A stretch of DNA of 64,000 nucleotides from Symbiodinium natans. Taxonomy: Eukaryota; Sar; Dinophyceae; Suessiales; Symbiodiniaceae. Below the pieces are notes generated by a model, which ran no database searches, was not told where the DNA came from, and worked only from the letters and a program-made list of their open reading frames with translations. The stretch is from the NCBI GenBank assembly GCA_905221605.1, contig CAJNDS010002246.1:846458-910457 (forward strand). Direction: 5' to 3'. Shown piece after piece: positions 54,790-64,000 of this stretch (positions within the stretch are counted from its first letter, which is position 1; every line of letters starts with the position of its first letter). The translations under genes and the position numbers were made by a program.

Positions 54790-54882
54790 GCCGGCGCGGG
54801 ACTCGGCTGGCTCGACACATCCCTGTCCCCCCGACAGCTGAAGTTGAAGGCCCCCTCCTTCCGAAACCTTGGGTGCTTCACT
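54790..54882 (+). CDS. Candidate internal exon, unknown product
   Basis: A CTGCTTTCAG acceptor and a GTAGGG donor enclose exactly 31 codons in phase 0: AGAGLGWLDTSLSPRQLKLK, then APSFRNLGCFT. One of the best-defined small exons. Confidence 0.52.
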
Positions 54883-55451
54883 GTAGGGCTTTAGGGTTTA
54901 GGGTTTAGGGTTTAGGGTTTAGGTTGAAGGCCCTTCCTTGACAAACCCTGTGCCCCCTCAAGGTTTAAAAGAAGTAAAGATGGTCGGGAGAAGGGGCGAA
55001 GCGTCCCAAGTTTGGGGTTTCTTCCGCTTCTGAGGGGTGTTTCGTTTGCCTGTGCCCAAACCCCGAAGCTCGGGGCTTAAAGTGTTGAGCAGCCCTTGGA
55101 CGGTTCAGGGGACGGCTCCCTCAACCTACTCAAGCCCCAAAGCCCAGAATGATGTTAATCCTGAAGCCTGAGCCTTAGAAGCCCCCAAATCCTTTTCCTA
55201 GACCACCCAACTCCACAACTTCCCTATACCCAATTCCCCTATGTCCTGGCACCCCCCCCCCCCCCCCCCACAAAAAAAAAACACACAACAATTAGCCAAA
55301 ACCCAAAACCCAAAACCCAAAACCCTCAACCCTAAAGCCTACACCCTAAACCCTAAACCCGAAGCCCTAAACCCCCAACCCCTAAACCCCCAACCCCCAA
55401 ACCCTAAACCCTAGACCCTAAACCCTAAACCCTAAACCCTAAACCCTGCAG

Positions 55452-55585
55452 GACAGCGACATCGTCGAGGTCCTGGTCATCGACCGAGCGCCTTCCGCGC
55501 TTCCCAGCGAGGCTCCCTCGGAGCTCACACGCGGCGGGGACTGCGAGCTGAGGCTTTCTTTGGGGGGCTTGAAGCCTCCGGCTTG
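55452..55585 (+). CDS. Candidate internal exon, unknown product
   Basis: After ACCCTGCAG the frame DSDIVEVLVIDRAPSALPSE continues through ELTRGGDCELRLSLGG until TTTAGGG repeats. The acceptor is formed by the edge of a CCCTAAA array. The donor is not resolved. Confidence 0.5.
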
Positions 55586-55662
55586 GGGTTTAGGGTTTAG
55601 GGTTTAGGGTTTAGGGTTTAGGGTTGAGGGTTGAGGGTTTAGGGTTTAGGGTTTAGGGCCAA

Positions 55663-55748
55663 GAGCCGAGGCGCTGGCGCCTCGCAGCTGCTGGCGGCCG
55701 GGCGCCCGCGGGGGCCTGTGGAGCCTTGGCTGGCCAAGGCGCCCGCGG
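55663..55748 (+). CDS. Candidate internal exon, unknown product
   Basis: Between TTTAGGG arrays, the frame SRGAGASQLLAAGRPRGPVE is open to GCGG before GTTTGGGG. Confidence 0.4.
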
Positions 55749-56378
55749 GTTTGGGGTTTCAGGGTTAGGGTTTAGGGTTTAGGGGTTAGGGTTCAGGGTT
55801 CAGGGTTTTAGGGTTTAGGGTTTAGGGTTTCAGGGTTTGGGGTTTAAGGTTGAGGGGGCTTCTGCTACTTTGGCAATAGGGTTCAGGGTTTGGGGTTGAG
55901 GGTTTGGGGTTTTAGGATTTGGGGTTTCGGGTTTGGGTTTGGGGTTTAGGGTTTGGAATTTAGGGTGTTTTAGGATTTGGGGCTTAGGATTTGGGGTTTA
56001 GGGTCTAGTGCTTAGGACTATTGGGTTTTGGACGGGCTTGAAGCTGGAGCATGAAGGGGGGGGGGATGGGTTGAGGGTTGCTGTGTCTAGTGGGATCCTC
56101 TGTTATCCCCACCCTAATGGCCTGAACCCCAAAATCGTAGGTTCTAGTCCCTAGACCCTACCCAGACCCTAGTCCTTGCCCGAAAATAACGCCCAAAGAA
56201 GGCTTGGTCCAGGGAAATTTGGGCCGGTATAAGATCTCATATTTTAGAAGCCCTACGCGTCAGGAGCTAAGCAGTGAGGGTTAGGGTTTATGGCTCAGGG
56301 CTCAGGGTTTGGGGTTTCGTGGTTTGGGGTTTAGCGGTTCGGGGTCTTTTAGGGCCGAGGGTTTAGGGGTTCGGGGTT

Positions 56379-56485
56379 GGGATGTTCTCCCTTATGCTAA
56401 CGGTCCTTATGAGGGATTACAGTACCCCCCCCCCCCCTAGTACAATCCCTCTGAAGGAGCTGCTAGTGTAAGGGGGAACATTTCC
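56379..56485. mobile_element. Foldback element, family 1
   Basis: GGGATGTTCTCCCTTATGCT at the left and AGTGTAAGGGGGAACATTTCCC at the right; a C13-14 run sits in the loop. Confidence 0.65.
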
Positions 56486-56851
56486 CTAAACCCTAAACCC
56501 TAAACCCTAAACCCTAAACCCTAAACCCGAAACCCTAAACCCGAAACCCTAAACCCTAAGCCCTAAACCCTAAACCCCAAACCCTCAACCCTCAACCCTA
56601 AACCCTAAACGAAGTTTCGGGGTTTAGAGGGGTGTGCGCCTTTAAGTGTTCTGTGGGGGGCGCAGGGGCTGGCAGGTCTCGGCCTTCCACAGTGCGGTTT
56701 AGGGTTTAGGGTTTAGGGTTTAGGGCTTAGGGTTTAGGGTTTAGGGTTTAGGGTTTAGGGTTTAGGGTTTAGGGACGAGGGAAGCCTTCAGACCTCCTTC
56801 AGCAGAAGGCTAGAAAATCGCCATTTCTATAGCCCCGCAGAGTCCCGACAC

Positions 56852-57008
56852 AACCCTAAGCCCTAAGCCCTAAGCCCTAAGCCCTAAGCCCTAAGCCCTA
56901 AGCCCTAAGGCCTAAGCCCTAAGCCCTAAGGCCTAAGCCCTAAGCCCTAAGCCCTAAGCCCTAAGCCCTAAGCCCTAAGCCCTAAGCCCTAAGCCCTAAG
57001 CCCTAAGC
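56852..57008. repeat. CCCTAAG variant array, about 22 units
   Basis: A pure variant heptamer array (CCCTAAG), distinct from the CCCTAAA arrays around it, with two CCTAAGG slips. Confidence 0.92.
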
Positions 57009-57217
57009 CCGAAGACCCAAAACCGCCGCTACAGTACGGAGAGAGCTGCGCAGGTCTGGTCCGTGCTCTCAAGGCGCATGCTTTGGGGTGATGGGGCGTG
57101 GGCGTTTGGCTTTGGGGGTTCATAGGGAGGGTTTAGGGTTTAGGGTTTAGGGTTTAGGGTTTAGGGTTTCAGGTTTAAGGTTTAGGGTCCAGGGTCTAGG
57201 GTTTAGGGTTTTGGGTT

Positions 57218-57318
57218 GGGATGTTTGTTCCCCCTTATACGAACAGTCCTTAATAGGGATTATCATTGGGGGTACGACAATCCCTAATAAGGACTGTTAG
57301 TATAAGGAGGAACATCCC
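57218..57318. mobile_element. Foldback element, family 1 (best-preserved copy)
   Basis: GGGATGTTTGTTCCCCCTTA ... ACAGTCCTTAATAGGGATTA on the left; TCCCTAATAAGGACTGTTAG and TATAAGGAGGAACATCCC on the right. Arms pair over about 45 bp. Confidence 0.75.
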
Positions 57319-57806
57319 AATTCATAGGGTTTATAGGGTTGATAGGACTTAGGTTCAGTTGCATCCCACTAACCCCTGCTCTTGTGAACCCTGACTGAAA
57401 GGAGGTTGACCATAGCAGTTTTGGAGCTCTTTAAAACCCTAAACCTTCAGCCTAAGCTTTACCTAAACCCTAAACGGTTTCCAGGTGTCGAGATCTCTCG
57501 AGTTCCATCTACCTCTTATTCCACCACCAGCAACCGAAACTGGCAAAACCTAAACCCCTAGCTCTCCTTCGCAAAGCCCTAAGCGCTAAGTTAGGATTCC
57601 CTAAACCTTAAGCCCTAAAACCATTGAACCCTCAAACCCTAAACACTGAGACCCTAAACCTCTCCATCCCTGTAGAATAGGGGTCGGAACAATTGCTGAC
57701 AGTCTTCCATTATGGTCGCTTTATATGTATCTTATAAAACCACCCAAAACGCTATTCTCATGATTAAGGCCCCTGTATTAGGGCTTACGGACCTCAACCT
57801 TGGCAG

Positions 57807-57879
57807 GTACGCGGAGGATGACCTCCTGGTCGCGCCTGGGCTCGCTCTCTTGGCGGACGCCGTCGGGGTCTTGGAGATG
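57807..57879 (+). CDS. Candidate internal exon, unknown product
   Basis: After CCTTGGCAG the frame YAEDDLLVAPGLALLADAVG continues to VLEM and then a C16-17 run. Hydrophobic/acidic composition. Confidence 0.4.
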
Positions 57880-58245
57880 CCCCCCCCCCCCCCCCCCAAA
57901 CAGTAGGATTCCCTTATGATCAGGACCAAAAAGGTACCCCTAATTTTAACGCTACGCGACCCGCCTCGGCCCGGCCCAGCGCATCCGCGTGAGCATGGTG
58001 ATTCCGCAGCGCCCAAGTCGCTGGACCCCAAGCAATAAGGGTTGGGTTGAGGGTTGAGGGTTGAGGGTTGAGGGTTCCGGGTTTATGGTTTATGGTTTGG
58101 GGTTTGGGGTTGAGGGGTAGTTTAGGGCTCAAGGTTCACGCTTTGAAATTGAGGGTTTTTTTGGGTTTAGGGTTCGGCTTGGAGTGATCGTAGGGTTGAG
58201 CCAGGCCCCTTAAGGAATAAGGCGACTCTTCGGCAGGGTGGGGTA

Positions 58246-58330
<85 letters not shown>
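58246..58330. repeat. Poly(G) tract, 85 bases
   Basis: An unbroken run of 85 G. It produces spurious poly-Pro and poly-Gly frames on both strands. Length may be an assembly estimate. Confidence 0.95.
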
Positions 58331-58918
58331 CGCAACAGCGGGGGCCCTGCTGGGAGGGGCTTCAACTGCCTCTGGTCCTGGCGAACCGTCCGCTTGCGGA
58401 CCCCGGTTTCCCAAGGAGGTACCCATTTGAGGCCAAAAAAAGGGGTCCGAAAAAGGGTGTGTGGGGGGAGGATTTGGAGGGGGGGTGCCTGTTCTGACAA
58501 CCTATACACCTCCGGCCCGAGGCCTCGGCGGATTTCGGAATAGAGTCTTACGGTTTCGGGTTTAGTGTTTGGGGGCATTGCAGTATTAGGGTTTGGGGGT
58601 TTGGGGTAGAGATGGGGTGCAGATAGTCCCGGAGAAGGTCTTAGGGGGTTTGGGGGTTTCGGGTTTAGGGTTTGCGGTTTGGGGTTTGGGGTTTGCGGTT
58701 TGAAGTTTGCGCGACAGCTTAATCTTGCAACGCTATGCAACTTCGCACAGCATTAGAAGTAAATGTGTATGTCTTTCCTGTGCCTTAGAAAATTATTTGA
58801 AGCGACCTCAGGGCCACTCGGTCCAGTAGGCGCAACAGGACCTTTCATAAGAATCTCTGGGTTTAGGGTTTAGGGTTTAGGGCTTAGGGCTTAGGGCTTA
58901 GGGTTTGCAGTACTCAAG

Positions 58919-59295
58919 ATGCCGGACACGCCGGATAAACTCCGCAGCCCTGAAGCTACGGCGGTCCCCTGCTCGCTGGCCGGCATGCCTTCCACTGACA
59001 TCGCAGCTCTGGAGGCAAGACACGCCAGCAATCGTGAGATGACGTCCCATGCGGGGACGTGGTTGGCTGACTAGTTTGCAGACTCTGGCATCCAAGTATA
59101 TTTGCCGCCCAATGTGCGCCGTGGAGGGCCTTTCCTGTGGACCAGGAGCTGGATCTTTCTCGCAGCGCAGGGGGGACGGACCGCTCGTCCCTGGAGAAGA
59201 GATCGCCCTGGTGGCGGCGCATGGCGCGCCTTGTGCACGACCGATCGCAGGCATATGGTTGGCCCTGGTTACCCTGGAACTTGCGAGAGTTTCCT
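58919..59295 (+). other. Coding-like island, frame unresolved
   Basis: Unique GC-rich sequence with long open frames on both strands. On plus, a frame from 58919 (MPDTPDKLRSPEATAVPCSL) stops near 59074; after TTTGCAG at 59081 further frames are open, including SLEKRSPWWRRMARLVHDRS. Probably one or two exons, but strand and frame are not settled. Confidence 0.3.
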
Positions 59296-59717
59296 GGTTT
59301 AGGGTCCCTAAACCCTAAACCCTAAACCCTAAACCCTAAACCCTGAACCTCGGGTGCCTTAAACGGGGGTGAGGGTGATGTCGGGACCTAGTTCCTTGAT
59401 TCCCGCCTGGGAACAGGTAACCAAAAAAGAGATGACCCTAAACCCCAAACCCTAAACCCTAAACCCTAAACCCTAAGCCCTAAACCCTAAACCCTAAACC
59501 TCTGAACCCTAGAACCTTGAGCATCCAACCCTGAACCTGCAAACCTTAATCATCCAACCCTGAGCCTTAGAATTTCAGGCCTAGCGGCACGGGCCGGCCC
59601 CCGCCCCCCAAAGCACGAAACCTTGAACCTTGGCACTGTCTTCTCTTTCCCGTGTCTTTGTCATCTCCTTCTCTCTGTCTCTCTTTCTCCTGCCTTCGCC
59701 CCCCCTCCCTCCCCCCC

Positions 59718-59752
59718 CGCGCGCGCGCGCGCGCGCGCGCGCGCGCGCGCGC
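59718..59752. repeat. (CG)n tract
   Basis: About 17 alternating GC dinucleotides, a sequence able to adopt Z-DNA. It yields artefact Ala-Arg frames. Confidence 0.93.
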
Positions 59753-59754
59753 AC

Positions 59755-60480
59755 CCGCATCAGGAGCATCAGTGGGGTTGGTTTGGGGGCCTTAAAAGCA
59801 TTCTATGCATGCGTTTTGCCTTCGAAAAACCTTCAGAAAACGCTATAAACACGTGTTTTTGGGCTTGGGAAGCCTTTTGGGACCCAGGAAAGGGAGCATC
59901 ATGAGCATCAGCGGCCTCCCCCAGGCCATCCAAAACCCCCGTAAACACGCCGATTGTATGTACTTGAACGCTTGCGTGCCCACGAAACCCCCAAAAGCAA
60001 GACCCCGAATGCCCTTAAGGGCATTCGGGGTCCTGCTGTTCGGGTGTTTTGTAGGCACGAAGCCGTTCGAGCGCGCAAAATGAGCGATTTTAGGTGCGTT
60101 TTTACGTGGACCCACAAAACACTCGGTATTTACGAGGTTTTCTGCTGTTGGAACACCCCCCCAAACCGAGCATCATGAGCATCAGCTGGGTCTCTGGGCC
60201 GTGGGCCCGGACCCCCCCACGAAGCCCAAGAGAAGCGATGGCTCGATGATGCGCCCGGACCCCGCGCATCAGCAGCATCAGCAGACCCCCCCCCGGACGT
60301 GGGTTTCGATGATGCGCACTTTGGGGGCGGGCCAAGGGCAACAGGGGTGGGGGTCGGAGGCACGCGTGAAAAACCTCATAAAAACACGGTATTTACGGTG
60401 ATTTCAGCGTTTTTCAGCGTTTTTTATTGCCTTGGGCCCGCGGGCCAGGGCTGCTGATGCTCATGATGCTCGCCTGGTTT
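59755..60480. repeat. Recurrent GAGCATCATGAGCATCAG box region
   Basis: Boxes of GCATCA(G/T)GAGCATCAG occur near 59757, 59896, 60169 and 60263 and inverted near 60450, spaced irregularly. Surrounding sequence also repeats ACGGTATTTACG/TACGAGGTTTTC motifs. No gene recognised. Confidence 0.55.
60001..60032. repeat. Perfect 32-bp palindrome within a longer foldback
   Basis: GACCCCGAATGCCCTT is followed at once by its exact reverse complement. With mismatches the symmetry extends to about 59945-60088. Confidence 0.88.
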
Positions 60481-61400
60481 TGGGCTTCCGGTACCCCCCC
60501 CAAACCTTGAAAAACGTGGTTTCGGCCTGGCGCGCGCCCCATGTGAAAAGCTAGGGCCGATGATGCGCGCCCGTGAGGGTTTAATGGGGTGCTGCAGGTG
60601 TTTTGTGGCCTCGGTTTTTCGCAAAAACCCATGATTTTTACGAGGTTTTCGTGCTTTTCGCACCACCGCGCGTTGCGTCCCCTTGGATGCCGTTTTGGAG
60701 GCCTCCCGAAGGGCCCCGCGCGAATTTGAAGCAATTTTGGGCGGGGTCGGCGGCTCGGGCGCTCGCCCCTTAACGCTAGTGCTTTAGTGCGACGCGGGCT
60801 CCGCCCTGGACCACGGGCGGCACGGGGGCCGGATTTAAGAGCCTCCGGCTCAAGCCGCCGACCCCGCTGGAGCATAGTTGAAAGGTTTAAACGTGCTCGT
60901 CAGCTCAAAGGATGCCAAAAGTTGATTTGCTTGAGCCTCTATGAAACGTTGGGGGGGTACCCCCCCCTACCCAGAAAGAGGGAAGTTTTCACCTCCTTTT
61001 CCCATCCAACACGCCGCCAGGGTCGGCGGACCCTAAACCCTAAACCCTAAACCCTAAACCCTAACCTTAAACCCTAAACCCCTAAACCCTAAACCCTAAA
61101 CCCTAAACCCTAAACCCTAAACCTTAAACCCTAAACCTTAAACCCTAAACCTTAAACCCTAAACCTTAAACCCTAAACCCTAAACCCTAAACCCTAAACA
61201 CAAGCCGAGGCGGGAAGAAGAAAAAGGCAGCGGCCTCGACCATGGGCTCCAGCGCCTCGGTTGTATTTAGGGTTTTCTAAACCCTAAACCCTAAACCCTA
61301 AACCCTAAACCCTAAACCCTAAACCCTAAACCCTAAACCCTAAACCCTAAACCCTAAACCCTAAACCCTGAACCCTGAACCCTGAACCCTAAACCCTGAG

Positions 61401-61524
61401 CCCGGAAGCCAAGGTCGAAAAGGAGGCCGCGCTTTGTACGAAAGCCTTCGACACGAAAGGCGGGGCGCATGGCTCTCTCGGAAGTTTTGTTGTCGCGGTC
61501 GAGATGCTTCAAGCAAACCGCTAA
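61401..61524 (+). CDS. Coding-like island, frame unresolved
   Basis: After CCCTGAG, all three plus frames are open; the most protein-like reads EAKVEKEAALCTKAFDTKGG and onward to VAVEMLQANR. Flanked by CCCTAAA arrays. Confidence 0.3.
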
Positions 61525-62546
61525 ACCCTAAACCCTCAGGCTTTTAGGGCTTAGGGACAATAATAAGGAGCAGAACTGGCCGGTGTAGACGGGTGTGCAA
61601 AACACGGAATCTTCAAACTCATAGGGGGATTCTGCGAGGGGCCTGAAGCCGAAACTCTAAACCTTAGGCCCCCAAACCCTAGACCCTAACCCCCAAAGAC
61701 CCTCAACCCTAAACCCCAGAACCCCTAGACCATACGCCCTAAACCCTCAACCCAAATCCCAAAACCCAAACCCAAAACCCAAAACCCAAAACCCCAAGCC
61801 CTAAACCCGAAGCCCTAAACCCTAAACCCTAAACCCTAAACCCTAAACCCTAAACCCTAAACCCTAAACCCTAAACCCTAAACCCTAAACCTTAAACCCT
61901 AAACCCTAAACCCTAAACCCTAAACCCTAAACCCTAAACCCTAAACCCTAGACCCTAAACCCTAAACCCTAAACCCTAAACCCTAAACCCTAAACCCCGA
62001 GCCCTCATCTGGGCAAGCCTCGGGCGCTGCCGCCAGGTAACGGCTGCGACGTGGTGCGGCTCCTCGCGCGGTTGCTGGGAGCTTCCTGCCTCGACGCCCC
62101 AAACCCTGAAAGGGTTTGGGGTTAGGGTTTGGGGTTTAGGGTTTAGGGTTTGGGGTTTAGGGTTTAGGATTTAGGGAGGAAAGGGAACCCCAAAACCACC
62201 AAAACCACCAAAATCCGTAAATCCCCTTCCACCCCTAAAAGCACGAAAGCCCAACCCTAGACAACCCTGAGCAAGTACAATCCGCCAAGCCTTACACCCT
62301 AAACCCTAAGCCCTACACCCTCAGCCCTAAAACCCTAAACCCTAAACCCTAAACCCTAAACCCTAAAACCCTAAACCCTAAACCCTAAACCCTAACCCTA
62401 AACCCTAAACCCTAAACCCTAAACCCTAAACCCTAAACCCTAAACCCTAAAACCCTCAACCCTCAACCCTAAACCCTAAACCCTAAACCCTAAACCCCTA
62501 ACCCTAAACCCTAAACACTAAACCCTAAACCCTAAACCCTCCAAAG

Positions 62547-62610
62547 GACTTGCACAGCAGCAACCTGCAAGTGCAGACGGCTGGCTGGCGCCTCATGGTC
62601 AAGGCCGAGG
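62547..62610 (+). CDS. Candidate internal exon, unknown product
   Basis: After CTCCAAAG the frame DLHSSNLQVQTAGWRLMVKA is open to GCCGAG. CCCTAAA precedes and TTGAGGGG follows. Confidence 0.4.
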
Positions 62611-63503
62611 GGTTGAGGGGTTGAGGGGTTGAGGGGTTTAGGGTTTAGGGTTTAGGGTTTAGGGTTTAGGATTTAGGGTTTAGGGTAAGAAAACGTAAAC
62701 AGAATGATATGTTCAGACTCAGACCTACCCCTGCGTAAGGAAGGTCCTCATAGATTGAAAGTCTAAGTGTGCCGATAAGGTTTAGTTCAAGGTTCAGGGT
62801 TTAGGGTTCAGGGTTTACGGTTTAGGGCTTAGGATTTAGGATTTAGGATTTAGGGTTTAGGGCTTAGGATTTAGGGTTTAGATGTGCAAAAATCGAGCAA
62901 ATCTAACCCTACTCACAATTATGCATGAACCTTCAAGTAGGGTGTACGAATAGGACCTAAGCCACCTACAAGCATACCCTAAATCTAAACCCTAAGCCCT
63001 AAGCCCTAAACCCTAAACCCTAAGCCCTAAGCCCTAAGCCCTAAGCCCTAAACCCTAAACTCTCCCCCGACCCTAAAGCCTAAACCCTAAACCCCAAACG
63101 CCAGGGGGCCGAGGACCCCACTCTGCGGCCACGGCTGGGGCGCAGCGGAAAGGCGCCTCGAAGAGGGTCGTCTTGGGGGTTTAGGGTCTAGGGTTTAGCT
63201 TTAGAGTTTAAGTTTTAGGGTTTAGGGTTAGTATTTCAGTGTTTTTTGATGGTCTTGGTTTTGCCGTTTTGAGGTTTGTGAATTTAAGGTTTTCGGGTTT
63301 GTGGATTCCCCCACCTTTTAGGATGGAAGGAGTCTGTTCAATCGAAACGCTTGGCCCTACACCCTAAACCAAGTTTAGGGTTTTTAGGGTTTAGGGTTTA
63401 GGATTTAGGGTTCAGGGTTTAGGATTTAGGGTTTAGGGTTTAGGGTTTAGGGTTCAGGGTTAGGGTTGAGGGTTTAGGGTTCCTTACTACGAAGCCTCCA
63501 CAG

Positions 63504-63580
63504 GCTGTGGCGCTGAAGCTCCAGCGCCGCGGCGACGCTGTCGCGCCGGAGTGCCGACGCTGCGATGTGGGGCAGTTCTC
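63504..63580 (+). CDS. Candidate internal exon, unknown product
   Basis: After GCCTCCACAG the frame AVALKLQRRGDAVAPECRRC and onward is open; a CxxC pair is present. Ends near the next CCCTAAA array; donor not resolved. Confidence 0.42.
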
Positions 63581-64000
63581 TGGGGGCCCTAAACCCTAAA
63601 CCCTAAACCCTGAAAGGGTTCGGGTGCAGGGTTTACGGTTGAGGTTTAGGGTTTAGGGCTTGGAGGAAGACGGGTTGAGGGTCTAAAGTTCAGTGTGCCG
63701 AATGTAGGGGTCAGAATATTTACTAATATGATTCCCTAAGGCCTAAACCCTGTACACAAATCATACTTTAATACCCCCCAAAACCCTTTTCTACTTTTCA
63801 AGGCCCCTATATTGCCACAATGATTTGGACAGCAAGCCCTGCGCGGCAAGCTAGACACACGACATGGATACGTTGATCCTGAAACCCGAAACCCTACACC
63901 CTAAACCCTAAGCCCTAAACCCTCAACCTTAACCCTAAACCCTTTCTTCCAAAGTCCGTACGGTTCACGAGGGTATAAACTGCGCTATGCAGTCCCCATA

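Larger units (their letters stand above)
42420..64000. repeat. Dense CCCTAAA/TTTAGGG-like DNA with embedded islands
   Basis: Telomere-like heptamers and variants cover much of this region in both orientations. Longest arrays: 43490-43620, 49709-49970, 53335-53575, 61030-61200, 61276-61380, 61815-61995 and 62330-62540. Between them are coding-like islands, foldback elements and simple repeats listed separately. Confidence 0.9.

Noticed and set aside
58136-58740. Frames with long poly-Pro on the minus strand
   Set aside because: They come from the 85-base G run; flanking residues look like translated telomere repeat (NPKPQTLNPKP).
59581-59848. Ala-Arg repeat frames on both strands
   Set aside because: They arise from the (CG)n tract.

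Overview
The window looks like nuclear DNA of a dinoflagellate, probably a symbiodiniacean or relative. The grounds are three. Degenerate plant-type telomere repeats (TTTAGGG/CCCTAAA and variants) are interspersed through both ends of the window. One multi-exon gene has a GC-AG intron flanked by a short direct repeat. The retroelement in the middle carries a cytosine methyltransferase, a combination already reported from dinoflagellate genomes. No bacterial-style operons, rRNA, tRNA or CRISPR arrays were recognised. This is inference from sequence style; no marker gene fixes the species.

Layout. 1-3.2 kb: telomere-like repeats with short coding-like islands. 3.4-5.7 kb (minus): a multi-exon gene for a WGR-domain protein fused to a DUF2135/YfaP-like domain, with TTTAGGG repeats inside its introns. 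7.1-8.8 kb (minus): one intronless gene for a GTPase with a C-terminal RING finger. 8.8-15.3 kb: mostly non-coding, with a 0.6-kb ACT trinucleotide array and several foldbacks. 15.3-15.8 kb: tandem ~217-bp repeats. 15.8-18.1 kb: two copies of a 1.2-kb element with terminal inverted repeats.

The second copy of that element is split by a 21.5-kb insertion (18090-39618) flanked by a perfect 18-bp target-site duplication. The insertion ends in a poly(A) tail, read as poly(T) on the plus strand. All its coding capacity is on the minus strand. In order from its 5' end it holds ORF1 with a C5 DNA methyltransferase domain; ORF2 with APE endonuclease, reverse transcriptase, a zinc knuckle and an RNase H-like domain; and then an unexpected second coding block with an alpha/beta-hydrolase fold segment, an SF1 helicase and unknown domains. 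The copy is decayed: it has several frameshifts and is open at its 5' edge, which suggests truncation. ORF1 and ORF2 meet in an ATGA stop-start overlap.

40.2-42.4 kb: a short element sharing the retroelement's 3' tail, then foldbacks and microsatellites. 42.4-64 kb: dense CCCTAAA/TTTAGGG-like DNA. It contains many 50-150 bp coding-like islands bounded by AG and GT, which I read as small exons of plus-strand genes whose introns are made of telomere-like repeats and small foldback elements. At least two foldback families (~95-100 bp) recur, and they are candidates for introners. The products of these small-exon genes cannot be recognised.
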